Of a stretch of 64,000 bases of DNA, positions 23,855 through 36,300 are shown one piece after another. The position numbers and the translations under genes are program-made. The stretch comes from Wurfbainia villosa (lineage: Eukaryota > Streptophyta > Magnoliopsida > Zingiberales > Zingiberaceae). The DNA lies in the NCBI GenBank assembly GCA_025175895.1, contig CM046003.1, forward strand, positions 44,696,335-44,760,334. Reading direction: 5' to 3'. The notes beneath the pieces are model-generated. The model was given only the letters and a program-made list of their open reading frames with translations, searched no databases and was not told the DNA's origin. Position 1 is the stretch's first letter. The number at the start of each line of letters is the position of its first letter.

Positions 23855-25019
23855 TGTTGGTGTAATCAGCCCAGGTCATGATTGACCAGACTCGAGTTTG
23901 ACTCGAGCGGTATTTTGATGTTCGACAAAATGTATGACAATGTGATTGTCATGGGAAAGTCCAAGTCATGAGTACTTGGCATGGAAAGTCCAAGTGGGAC
24001 ACTTGGCAATAGGAAAGGACAAGTCATTGGTACTTGGCATGGAAAGTCCAAATGGGACACTTGGCAATGGGAAAGTCCAACATGGATTGGCATGGAAAGT
24101 CCAAGCATGGGTCTTGGCAAAGGAAAGTCCAAGCTTGAGTCTTGGAAATTGAAAAGTTCAACATGGGTTGCCATGGAAAGTCCAAGCATGGGTCTTGTCA
24201 AGGGAAAGTCCAAGCTTGAGTCTTGGCAAATGGAAAGTCCAACATGGGTTGGCAAGGGAAGTCCAAGGGTTGATATTGGCGGCGTAAAGTCCAAGGGTGG
24301 AGTCTTGGCAGCATAAGTCTAATGGTTGACGACGTAAAGTCCAAGCAGTAGTCTTAGCAATGTAAGCCCAATGTGCCTTGGCGGTATAGACTAGCTTAGC
24401 ATGAAAATAGCCAATGGAAGCACCTGAAGACTAGCATATGAATGAACAAGTCATGGATGACTTGGAGGGATCTAATAGGCGTGAGGATGACGGAGGTGGC
24501 TAGAAGGCTTAGGTTTAGGTTAAGGGTGGTCTAGCAAGTATGAGAGCATCATACTTGGGGTTAAACCTCATATTTAAAGTTATCAGTGGACTGGAGCTTT
24601 GGATCAGTCGATTGGTCAAGTGTTTTAACACTTGGCAGTCAAGTTGACTCTTGGCAGTCGACTGGGATTATGAGTAGTCGACTGTCGTGAGTCGACTAGG
24701 GTTCGACTGCGATAAAATTCCTTGGCAGTCGATTGCCAGAATTGGGCAGACGACTGATTGCAGTTGACTGTCATGGAGGGCATTCGACTGATGGTCGGGT
24801 TACAAGAGCAAAATGCTCGATCGATAGCCGATTGGTCAATCGTCTACGACCCTAGCAGTCGATTGCCAGTGTAACCGTTTGCTTGAATGCCGACGTAGAT
24901 TAAGGTCGTTGTCTCACAACAGTACTGTTGGCGGTCGACTGGGGCCTTATGGCAGTCGATTGCCAGGCAAAAATCCAAGTCACAAGGAGGCTTAAAAGGA
25001 GCTCGATGGGAGGGATTTC

Positions 25020-26889
25020 TGTTGGGATCTCTTTATGCAAAATAGCATATGCGCAACGGAAAAATTAGGATCCCTTCCAAGTGATCCTTGCGAAAGAAAA
25101 ACTCGTACAAAAATAAATTTCTCAAAAGAAAGCCTATCTTATAGGAGAATTCTACCTTTGTTGCGTGCCCTTTGCAATCCCGCTTTTCCTTGGATGTGTT
25201 GGATCTTTTAGCACGTTCAAATGTCCGTGCCTCTATATGTATCCACACAAGCAAGCTCTTATCTCACAAAAGAAAACTAGAAGATCTCTCCTTTACTTCT
25301 TGCTAGAGAAGTCCCTAAAGGAGAGGAAGGTAGGGAAGAAGAGAAAGGAAGAAGAAGACTACTCTTCTTGCTAGCTTACACTCACAAAACCACACAACAA
25401 AAGCCTCTCCCACCAAGCTCTCACCAAGCCTTAAGCTCCAACTCAACTCCTTTGGCCGGCCACCCCATGGGGTGTTTTATAGGATTTGAAAAACCTTTCA
25501 TCTCCTATCACATTCAATGCAATCAATGGCATTGAAAGATAATTAAACAAGGAGTTATCCTCCTTGTTTTGGCCGGCCACATGTAGAGGAAATCCAAGGG
25601 TCAAAACCCTTTGTCTCCTTCCAACTCATCAAGCTTAGGTGGCATGCTTAGGTGGCATGCTTATGTGGCATTCATGGATGTTGAATTAATCTTATTAATT
25701 CAATAAGCTTATGTTATCATATTGAATTAATCTCATTAAATCAATAAGGTAACATATTGAATTAATCTTATTAAATCAATTAAGCTTAGCATATTGAATT
25801 AATCTCATTAAATAAATAAGCTAAAATTCTCATTAAGCTTAAAGTCCAAAAACCATTTTGTACTTAAGCTTATTCCCAAATTATTCTAGTCAAACTAGAA
25901 TGCACTAATTCTTCTAATCATCATGCTCTTTGTGTGTGACCCTATAGGCTCTCATAACGTTGGCAGTGGATCTAAACTCTTTTAGATACACAAGCAATGA
26001 GTGGCATCTAGCAATACATCATTGCTACCTGCGTTACGTAAATAAGTCAAGATCCGACTAACCTTTCGTGACTACTATAATGTATGACCGTGTCCTTCTA
26101 TCCTTGATATCAGATTGACCAATGAGGCATAGACCGTGTCATCCTCGATCAATCTATGTGTTTCTTGATCCCTGAGTAAACTAACTCAAACAAATGAGCT
26201 CAATATCTCATATTGACTCATTCGAGCATGGCCATGCGTTTTAGTAGTTCTACTCAATCAAGGGGCCCACAGATATCACTCCCGTCATATGGGAGGGATA
26301 GATCTCATCTACATCACTCACATCCCTCCGCATAATTTGTTATATACCCAGTAATCGCCTTTATGGTCCACCCTGTTACGGGTGACGTTTGACGATACCA
26401 AAGTACATAACTCCTTATGTAGGGAACCGTAGTGACTTCAGGTTCGAGGACTATTCATACCAATAGTCACATGAGAAAGTTTATGACACTCATATGACGA
26501 TCCATGAAACTTTCTCATGCCGGGTCAGTTCAGTATATATTCTCTAATATATACCCATGTGTCAACTTGATATCATATATCCATGACTTGTGAGATCAAG
26601 TCATCAATTGACCTACATGCTAGTCTTTATGTATTAATATTGCCCTTGCATATTAATACTTGACTAGGAACATTTAGGAAAGTGTTCTCTACAGCCTCTC
26701 ATAATCAATTCTGCCAATTGATGTGCTGTAGATAAGAACCTACTTTTCTAGGGCATTATTATATATTTAATTTAGCTGGCACAAGCAAGACGTAAATATA
26801 TAATAACCAATCCTTTGCCTTTATAGAATATGATACAAAATGTTCCCTATTCAACCATCACATGTTTGGTTCTAGGGCTATAACTAACA
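25020..26889 (-). repeat. solo LTR of the C1 family (1870 bp)
   Basis: Runs from TGTTGGGATC to AACTAACA and matches the C1 LTR throughout. ATTTC flanks it on both sides (25015-25019 and 26890-26894), and no internal sequence remains, so it is the product of recombination between the two LTRs of a full element. It interrupts the LTR of H. TATA complement at 25474-25481 and palindrome ACCCCATGGGGT at 25462-25473. Confidence 0.95.
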
Positions 26890-27185
26890 ATTTCCACAGC
26901 GATTTCTTGGGCAATTTGCTGGTGCAAATCAGGGTCTTCAAGCTCGGTTCAAGCGATTAACAAGCAAGCATCCAAAGCTCTTTGTAAAGTTTTCTTTACT
27001 TACATTCTATTGTATTTGCTTATATTTTTGTTGTATTACTTTTGTAATCATTGTAAGAGGTTTCTCCGCCTCCGACTTATTGTCGAGAAGAAGTATTTGT
27101 GATTAATGATGATATTTGCATTGCTAGAGCTCATTCGAGCTCAATCCGTAGAGTAGGAATCCTAAGGTTCCGAACTACATTATAT

Positions 27186-28208
<1,023 letters not shown>

Positions 28209-28212
<4 letters not shown>

Positions 28213-28835
28213 CTAGGTAAACTGATCAATAAATAGTAGTCAATTGTTTACTAAAGCAGTCGATTGATATCCTAAGTAGTCGACCAATACAAAAGTTATA
28301 GTTGATTGCTCAACTCACTATGGATCCAACGAATGACAGTCGAGTACACTAGTTGATTGAGCTAAAGAGTCAAATAACCAATCAACTAGAAATCTTTCTG
28401 TGTTATATAACAATCTACTAAAACATTCAATAGTCAACTGTTAACAATAGTCGAATGTCTTTGTTAAATAGCTAAGCTATTGTGTGTAAACTCTGATCAG
28501 TAGTCCACTGATTCTTTCGATAGTCGGCTACCAACAATAGTTGAGTGCCTCAGTAAAATTGTAAATCTTCTATATGCGAACACAAGCATAGTAGTCGACT
28601 GATATGAAATTAGTCATGTATCGTAGTCGACTCACAAAGTCTGTACATAAATTTAGATGCACCAGTCTATGACTCATTTAGTAGTTGACTGATGGTGACT
28701 CAACGTGATTTTTTTTCAGATTAAACACAATGATTTCTCCACGAACAGTGGTAATTACGACATGTTCCACTTCCATTTTTTGTGTTCTTCAAGAAAAAAC
28801 TTGAAACCTATACATAATTATGTCCATGCGTAATT
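28209..28835. other. block of decayed GTCGAC-type motifs
   Basis: No coding frame. Many imperfect words such as AGTCGATTGAT, AGTCGACCA and AGTCGACTGAT in a spacing like the palindrome clusters of the A and H LTRs. Probably an old relic of such an LTR, but I cannot find its edges. Confidence 0.45.
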
Positions 28836-30147
28836 ATGTTAGGACCTTATTATTTTAATGAACAATCATCGTTTTGTGACAATAGATCGATATCTCGTAA
28901 AAAATTGATAAAAAAAATGATGAAAATCTTAATCCTTGATGCGGCGAGGAAAAATACGTTTGCCTCCTTTCGATGCGACAAAGGCACGAAGGGGGTTTTG
29001 GGGGTTCTCACAGGCTGCAACAGTAAAAATGAGAAGACGAAGCAAAGAAACGCAAAACCAACACCGACAATGAAAACTAGAACACAGGATGTAACGTAGT
29101 TCGGAATAAGTATTCCTACTCCACGGAGGTGAGCTCTCTCACCGGGGACAATGCCTAAGCACTTTCCACTATGAACGTCCTCCTTTCCGGAAAGGAAACT
29201 TCCCGAGGCGGAGGAGAAAGCCTCTTACAATTTAATCTCAATACAAGAAAGAGTACACGCAATGTGATATCGAAGGTCGCTACTCTCCTTCTCCGACGAG
29301 GTAGTGGTAGCTCTCCTCCTCCTATGTCTTCGTCTCTTGCTTGCTGGAATAATTGCGGATCCTCTTTCTTCTGTCCTCCTTCTTCCTTTTATCCTCCTTC
29401 TCTGATCTATCGCTACCTCGCGGATTATCCCCATCGTACACGTGGCCACCACGTCCACCTGAAGAATAATTCTATTACAAATACAAGGGGCGAAGGCTCC
29501 TCGGAATATTATGGGGGGACCTCTCCTTCCGTTACATAACGCCTCCTTATCTACATTTCAGGAAACTAGGTTAGCCTGTCCCCCTCAACCGTCCACTTTT
29601 GGTGAACCTAACTTAGGTCTATAGCTCACGGATGGTATAGCCTTTGGGCTCCCTGTTAGCCCGAACCCACTCACCTTCTTCCCTCACCGAACGACCTCTG
29701 GATTGCCTAGGTCGAACCGATTCTTATCCATCCCGTCTACCTCTATGATTATCTGTCCGAGCCTATTCTTATCCGTCCCGTCTGCCTCTATGATTATCTA
29801 GCCGAACCGATTCTGGTTTATTTCCCACCGAAGTGTCTCCTCCCGCCTTCGCCTTACCGTGTCGATTACCTTCACTAGCTTTCCCGTGCCAATTATTTCA
29901 GGTGCTTGCGGCCGAACCGTTCCTCTCATCTTTCTCCACTGAACCCGTTAATTGGTTCGGGTAACACCTTGCCTATGAGCTCATAGAGAAGAGGTAACGG
30001 CGGTATCATTAGTCAACCCCAAAAAATAGTCAAGCGAAGTTATAAGCTTGACTTTCCAACTATATAAGGTTCCTACTTCATCCTTGGCTTATTAATTCAA
30101 ATTTACTCCTCTCTTAAAGATTTACCGCATATAATTGAGGCGGCCTA
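28836..30147 (-). repeat. LTR-like block, possible 3' LTR of element G
   Basis: No convincing gene. It lies where G's 3' LTR should be, after the antisense genes. 29103-29214 has the same order of hairpin, TACTCCA, hairpin, GGACAA, GCACT, hairpin as the LTRs of E and the LTR at 62950. The pyrimidine run TTCTCCTTTTTCTCTC near 30160 would be a polypurine tract on the minus strand. I could not fix the TG...CA edges, and it could instead be a separate SIRE-like LTR. Confidence 0.4.
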
Positions 30148-30208
30148 ATGGGCCCATGGGCTCCGCTTCTCCTTTTTCTCTCATATAATCGAACCGTCAC
30201 AAAAACCC

Positions 30209-30216
30209 TATATAAA
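30209..30216 (+). promoter_or_regulatory. TATA box candidate for antisense gene 1
   Basis: TATATAAA lies 169 bases before the ATG at 30385, followed by a pyrimidine-rich leader typical of plant 5' UTRs. Only position and sequence support it. Confidence 0.45.
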
Positions 30217-30384
30217 CCTCCACCTTTTTCTTTTAGGTATTACTTAGTGTGCCCAACAATACCGTTTCTTCCACTTCTTCTCTCCTGCGATTTTCACCAG
30301 CGGCGTTTCAGCGACCCACCCCTCTCCTTCTTATACGTTCTTCTTCTAACCCCCCAAGTAAGTACTCTGTCCTGCTTTATACCT

Positions 30385-30581
30385 ATGGCCCCTAAGACCA
30401 TCCCCTCACCTGCATGGTATGAGCATACCATAACCCAACTAGACCGCGATCATTATTTCTTTAACCTTAAGGACAGGTTTATAGACCCTTCCCTAAAATG
30501 CTGCTTTACGACCAAGATGCACCGACCAAATTGTCCTCCTCCTGGTCTAACTTGCTTCTTCTCCGAACAGTTTCTTAACGG
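30385..30581 (+). pseudogene. antisense gene 1 of G, start, cut by element D
   Basis: Begins MAPKTIPSPAWYEHTITQLD and runs open to SEQFLNG, where D enters. The frame continues at 42270 with NGLSLLAP, both halves sharing the duplicated target AACGG/AATGG. The frame is also open upstream to 30148, but MAPK is the Met placed after the pyrimidine-rich leader. This is the N-terminal region preceding the 'putative gypsy-type transposon' domain. Confidence 0.72.
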
Positions 30582-33500
30582 TGTCACGCCCCGAGAGCAT
30601 GCCGAGCCGAAAATCAAACGGACGACATCTCCCCTGTACGTGGGAACATTTCGGGTTAATACAAGGCCCGTAGGCCCACAATAACAACAATATATAAAAA
30701 TATACCAAACTACCACAATATATATATATATCAACACAACAACTACACACAGCGGAAACGATACAACAACAATACATCCTACACATGCATACCGGTATGA
30801 CTAACACTATAGCATAAAGAAAACCTCGACAAAACCCGCACCAACATGTGCGTACATCACATAATACATAACATCACGAAAACTCCGAATGCAAAACAAG
30901 ACATACGGAAAATCCAAAACAGACACGGGAGCCACGGAGGTGAGATGAGACGATGTCAGGCGGCGGTGCTCCAATGCCATCACGAAGTCCTCTACCTGTT
31001 ACCTGGGCGACAGAAAACCCAGGGTCCGCGGGGGTGGTGAGTAAAACTCAACAGGTAATAGAAAACATGTATATATGTAATATCACATGTATTTCAACAA
31101 CATAATCTAAAGGTGCAACAGGTATATCAGCATAGTATACAAATACAAGAATATACCGTCTAACCAAAAGAATACGTAAAATGCAGACATACCTGAAGTC
31201 TGCCACGCTACTCTGATCCAACCTAAACATATATCCAACATATATATATATAACAGGAAGAGTAGATCAACTCACAATATACTCTAGCTACAGGTCAAGG
31301 TATCTAATGGTCTGTCCAAACATATACCAGTACCCGACACAACCGTATAATAAATGCAAGAAGCATGCATGAATATGATGTACAAACAAGTGCAGCAACC
31401 ATAATACAAACAAAGGCAACATCACAATAAGTATATATATATATATATAGACTGTATCTATATATATATTAATCTCAACCATCCATATATATATATATAT
31501 ACATACATATATGTATCTATATATGGTAATATGCAAAGCGCCATAAGATACGGCAATGCAACATGCATGGTCATGCCTGCTCACCCCTACTCGCTACCAC
31601 GACCCCAGTGTGGCCTAGGTGGCACGACATGACAACTGTCCCAACTCACACCAAACACTGTTATAGAGTGGCCGAGTGGGCAGTATGATCAAGTAGCATA
31701 TGAGCGTAAAGAGCTCGCTACACAATGGGGGTCCCTGCTGCTGGCTACTCCGACTAACACTACCCATGAGTGGTCGAGTACCACGCACCCAGGACAACTG
31801 CACGCAACTCCAACTACCACCATCTATAGTGGTAGAGTGGGCACAACAGATGCTCTACCCTCACACCAGTTACTCCTCGGGGAGTGCTCTGGGAGGCAAG
31901 ATGACTGACAACTCTCTCAACCCCAAGGGAGACTATGTCATCAGAATGCATGCAAATGACATGTGTATGCTGTCACACGTACAACCATCTACCACATGCA
32001 CTCTCTCTGCTCAAAGAAAGAGTCATACTCAACTAATCAATACTCTCTATCCTGTAGAGAGTTGTACTCAACAGATCGACGGACTCTCTATCCTGTAGAG
32101 AGTCGTACTCAACTGATCATAACTCTCTATCCAATAGAGAGTCATACTCAACTGATCGACGCACTCTCTATCCTGTAGAGAGTCGTACTCAACTGATCAT
32201 AACTCTCTCTCCAATAGAGAGTCGTACATTTGACCATAACAAGCCGACCACACTCTAATCACCCTTCACTTAACCATTACTCAACTCATGGTTGGTAACA
32301 GTATGCAACATACGGGTATTGTAAATAAATCCTACATTTAGGGCATTACCTACCCATAGATGACTTTTTTCCAATTTATAAATTGGGTCATCCCCGTACT
32401 AACATTTACACCCTACCAAACATCTAGGTCAATTTACATCACATCTATAACTCCTAAATCATGATAGGGTATATGTGATATCAACAATTGAGCATAAATA
32501 TATCCAATGATAAGTTCAAGCATACGATAAAGAGAGCAGGGTCAAGGTAATATGAACACCTAACATGCTCATATCTATGACTAAATCTGAATGCAATACA
32601 TCTACCCGGACCAGGTAGGAAATTACCCACCTGCTAGGAAGCTCATGTTGACGGTCTCCGCCTCCAAGATCTCTACCTCGAATCCAATATTTGAAACGGT
32701 AGAATCCAATATAACCACATGCTAGCATAATCAAATTGTAGGAATAAGAATCTAAACCAATCTTAATCCCCGATTAATTAACCAAATCCCACATGGCATA
32801 ACCTCATTCCATATCATCATAGTAATTAAGCATTCACATTAAACCATATACCGATTCACTATAAAAATGCATAAATTCTTCGGCAATTATTTAGCTGTAA
32901 ATCACTTACCTAGTCCAGCTAAATCACAAAACCTCCTGATCCAATAGTACAGTATAAACTCCAAATCAATAGCCGAACTGGAAGTAGCATCTCCCAAATC
33001 TCATATCACTTATCACCTGCAAACACACCATAAACAAATTTCCAAATTTCAATCCACAGCTACCAAGATCAACCAAGTCAACAAGCCATAATTGGGGAAA
33101 CCCTATAATTCCATATTGTATTAGTAGCTTACCTTACAATCCGACCCATACCAGTTCGTTGGCAAGGTTGCTGTGCACCACCGTAAACCAATTAACCTAC
33201 CTATATAGAAGAATCAAAGATCCATACTGAAACTCACCTCAATATGATATCACTGCTTCGATCCATACTTCCACCGTCCCCTTTGAACTCACAATCCACC
33301 AGCTATTTTCAACTTCACCAGCGCCTCCCCCTCTTAGACTCGGAGTTAACATCCAGTGAAGCACAACAAAAGGGCGGCGATGGGTGAGGAGAAGTTCACG
33401 GTGAGAAACAGAACCGATGGGGATAAAGATTTCACCGCGACAAAGACGAGATGCAGTGGTGATGTCTTCGGCTTAGGTTAAGGTCTTCAACGCTCACTGC

Positions 33501-34238
33501 TGCTTAGATCGCCGGGAAGAGAAGGGGTGACGGCAAGCTGTCCGGCAGCGGCGAGTGATAGGAGATGGCGTCGTCCATCTAGGCTCGGGGAAGTGAACGG
33601 CCGACGGGGCCACACTGACACATCCGGCTACAATGAAGATCGGGTGGAGGAGATGCCGATCAGCCCGCTGCTCCAGTGAAGCTCGATGAAGAGGGGGGAG
33701 AAGCGACGGTGACAGCAGTGACTCCAAATCGCGGTGGCAGCGGCGTGGCGTTGGCGTCCGGCGACGAGTGGCTCGAGGAGGTGGCCATCGTGGCGGCAAT
33801 GGCTCGGGCGGAGATCGGCTGGCTCAGGCGAAGATAGGGCAGAGATCAGGCGGAGCGACGGCGATGGGGCGCAGGGCGTGGCGACGGCGGCAGATTGAGC
33901 TTGGGCTCGGGCGGCGACGGTGGAGAAAAGGAAAGAGGCCTCTGGTTGCTTCAGAGACAAAGGGGAGACGATCGGCTGCATCGCGCGGTGAAGGAGAGGA
34001 AAAGTTGCGCGGAGAGGAAAAGAAGCGGCTTGAGAAAGAAACGGAAATATTTGGTCTAATTAACCATTTAATCCTCGTAGAAGATAACCCAAACAGGCTT
34101 TATAAAAGCCTGTTCATTTTATCCCCATGAAATATCCATAAAACACTCGTTTAAATCCAGAAAAATTTCTAAAAATTCTTAAAAAATTCCACAAGAAATT
34201 TTATCAATTACCGAGGATTATTTTTCCGGTATTTTACA
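30582..34238 (-). repeat. 3' LTR of D (3657 bp)
   Basis: Contains a hairpin array (32042-32227), TA-rich runs near 31430-31530, a GC-rich section (33330-34020) and a TATA-containing palindrome (34093-34113: arms ACAGGCTTT and AAAGCCTGT) at the promoter end. Open frames in the GC-rich part differ in length between the two LTRs and are not taken as genes. Confidence 0.92.
32042..32227. repeat. array of five hairpins in D 3' LTR
   Basis: Five units starting at 32042, 32083, 32122, 32163 and 32202 (spacing alternating 41 and 39 bp). Each has ACTCTCTA...TAGAGAGT as an inverted repeat with the loop alternating between TCCTG and TCCAA, followed by GTACTCAACTGATC-type spacer. The copy in the 5' LTR is at 40065-40251. 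Confidence 0.88.
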
Positions 34239-34254
34239 TTCTCCCCCCCCCCTA
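34239..34254 (-). promoter_or_regulatory. polypurine tract of D
   Basis: Minus strand reads AGGGGGGGGGGAGAA directly before TGTAAAA, after a GGGCCCAAATTTTT stretch typical of chromovirus 3' ends. Confidence 0.85.
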
Positions 34255-34352
34255 ATAAAAATTTGGGCCCCAAATTTTGTACTAACATGCAAAAATTACT
34301 TTAAGCAAGTTTCCGAAAGGACCCCATACTTTCCTCAAGTGGACAGATGAGA

Positions 34353-34580
34353 CTATCGAGCTCGGATAGTATCTTCCAGCTCCCACATAGCCTCCTCATC
34401 GGTATGATGCTGTCATCCAACCTTTACGAGTCGGATGGTTTTCGTCCCACTACTGTCGCTCCTTGTGACCCATGCTCCACCCTGAAATCACCTCGTAAGT
34501 CGCATTAGACTGAGGTAGAATCGGAACCTCTTTCAGAACATGGTCAGATCACGACGCGTATTTCCTCAGTATAGAGATGG
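34353..34580 (-). pseudogene. chromodomain relic of D
   Basis: Minus strand 34409-34353 reads HHTDEEAMWELEDTIRAR then stop, the C-terminal half of a chromovirus chromodomain with its aromatic Trp. The N-terminal half (KEVPILPQ and TYEVIS) lies in another phase up to 34580. The chromodomain would tether integrase to chromatin. Confidence 0.72.
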
Positions 34581-34776
34581 GAAATACATTGTGAGCACTC
34601 GCCAGTATCGGAGATAAAGCCAATCAGTAAGCTACACCTCCATAATCCATGACACAAGACCTGAATAGATCCTCCAACATCTAAATGATACACTCAAACT
34701 GTTTATCTGTCCGCGGATGAAATGTTGCACTAAGCCGAAGCTCTGTGCCCATAGTCTGATGCAGACTCTATCAAAA

Positions 34777-34971
34777 TCACAAGGTAAAATGTAGGTCTCT
34801 ATCAGATATAGTACTCAAAAGTACCCCATGCAATCCGATAATCTTTCGACAATACAACTCTGCCGGATGATCCAACGAGTACATTCTACGCATAGGCAGA
34901 AGGTGAGCTAACTTGGTTAGTCGATCCATGATCGCCCAAATCGCATCACATCCTTTACGAATTCTAGACAA
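34777..34971 (-). pseudogene. integrase core fragment of D
   Basis: 64 codons: GCDAIWAIMDRLTKLAHLLPMR, then YCRKIIGLHGVLLSTISDRDLHF. These are the first and second strands of a gypsy integrase core, with the second catalytic Asp in SDRD. The Glu region follows in broken frames at lower coordinates. Confidence 0.85.
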
Positions 34972-36078
34972 TCTCCCAACGCAGTCTATTGTACTGAGCT
35001 CCCACTTTCACCTCGGTACACTACCTTACTGCTCACTAGTATTCCACCTTTACTAGTTGGCACACCCAATATCAACCTACGAAATCAACCATGTTCTACA
35101 TGTCATTCCACCAGTATAAACGTCTCAAATCTCGGTACATCTGAGTACCACCAAGATGCATAGCAAATCTTTAATAATGTGCTTCCTGTAGCCACTCTTC
35201 CTTAACTGGATGTGTGTCCAGAATACCTATCCATATTAGAGACGGAGAATTATTTCCTCAAAAGAGAAATCCATCCACCATCCAAAATCCTCTCCACCAC
35301 ACTATGTAAGTGCATGGAAGACTAAAGCGACCAATCTCACTCATTGCAATTGTTGCAACTGTTCGCGCTCCAGCAACTCCATTGTAGCTACCTCGTAGCT
35401 TGTTAAATTCAATGAGCACTTATGCTCCATAAAACTACAAGTCTAGATAATAACTACTAAAGTCACGTCATGTATATGACAGCCCATTTCGTAGTTTCTT
35501 AACTGTCGTAAGTAAAAGATACGTTTCATTCAACTGCATCGGAATCATTCCGATCCTTGAAACGACGCATCTGGGTACATCATCCTTTTATCCACACTGG
35601 AAGGATTAACTAATACTCGTGTAAAAGTTAACCGCCGTCTAGATCCTGTAAACTGGTTTCACCAACTTCCGACTAAATGATTTACAACATCACCTTTGTC
35701 AAACAAGTCTGTGGTATAGTAATGCTAAAACATTCTATCCACATCTACAGTAATATCTAAACCATACGAGGAAAACCACCATCTACGGTGGTCGAGTGAG
35801 CAACTCCATCTACCAAAATCAACAGTGGCCAGGTTACGCAACTCCAACAACCACAAACTGATCCAATCGTGTCCGGGATACACGATTCAAATCCAGCGGC
35901 GACTAAATAGTTAATTAGTCTAACAACTTAAATCAAAATACATACAATTCATACCAAGTATGAATTGTCGTCTCCACACACCTGCATCCCCTTTACTCTA
36001 TGCTGATGATATATATTAATCATCACATTGACAATAATAATCGTATGACATCATGTCACTATAATATCAGTACTTCAG

Positions 36079-36300
36079 TCATAAACCAACCTTAGAGTAT
36101 ACACAGGTGTCTTTGGCCGATCTAAATAGATCATCTATCCACAACGAAGGATATTCTTCACTACAACTACTGTATTCCATCATCGATAATTGATGCATAA
36201 TCTCAAATGTCCATCCCTCTTTTATCAAAGAGTTCTGGATCCTTCTCAAGGAGAAATACTGGGATAGATAAATATCCCTTCCTACTTCTCCTATAATCAC
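36079..36300 (-). pseudogene. reverse transcriptase fragment of D
   Basis: The segment IDDLFRSAKDTCVYSKVGL, read on the minus strand near 36079-36140, matches the RT region 'IDDLFDQL...YSKIDL' of gypsy elements; the catalytic Asp appears as Gly. The rest of the frame is not recognisable. Confidence 0.6.

Noticed and set aside
28836..29539. Two plus-strand frames of 87 and 122 codons
   Set aside because: They overlap hairpins of an LTR-like block and match no family.
30846..31040. Short plus-strand ORF found in both D LTRs (also 38879-39073)
   Set aside because: Conserved only because both LTRs are copies of one sequence; no domain and wrong strand for the element.
33494..34130. GC-rich open frames of 101-120 codons in D's LTR
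   Set aside because: Frames are not kept in the second LTR (41650-42130), where they differ in length; no known domain.
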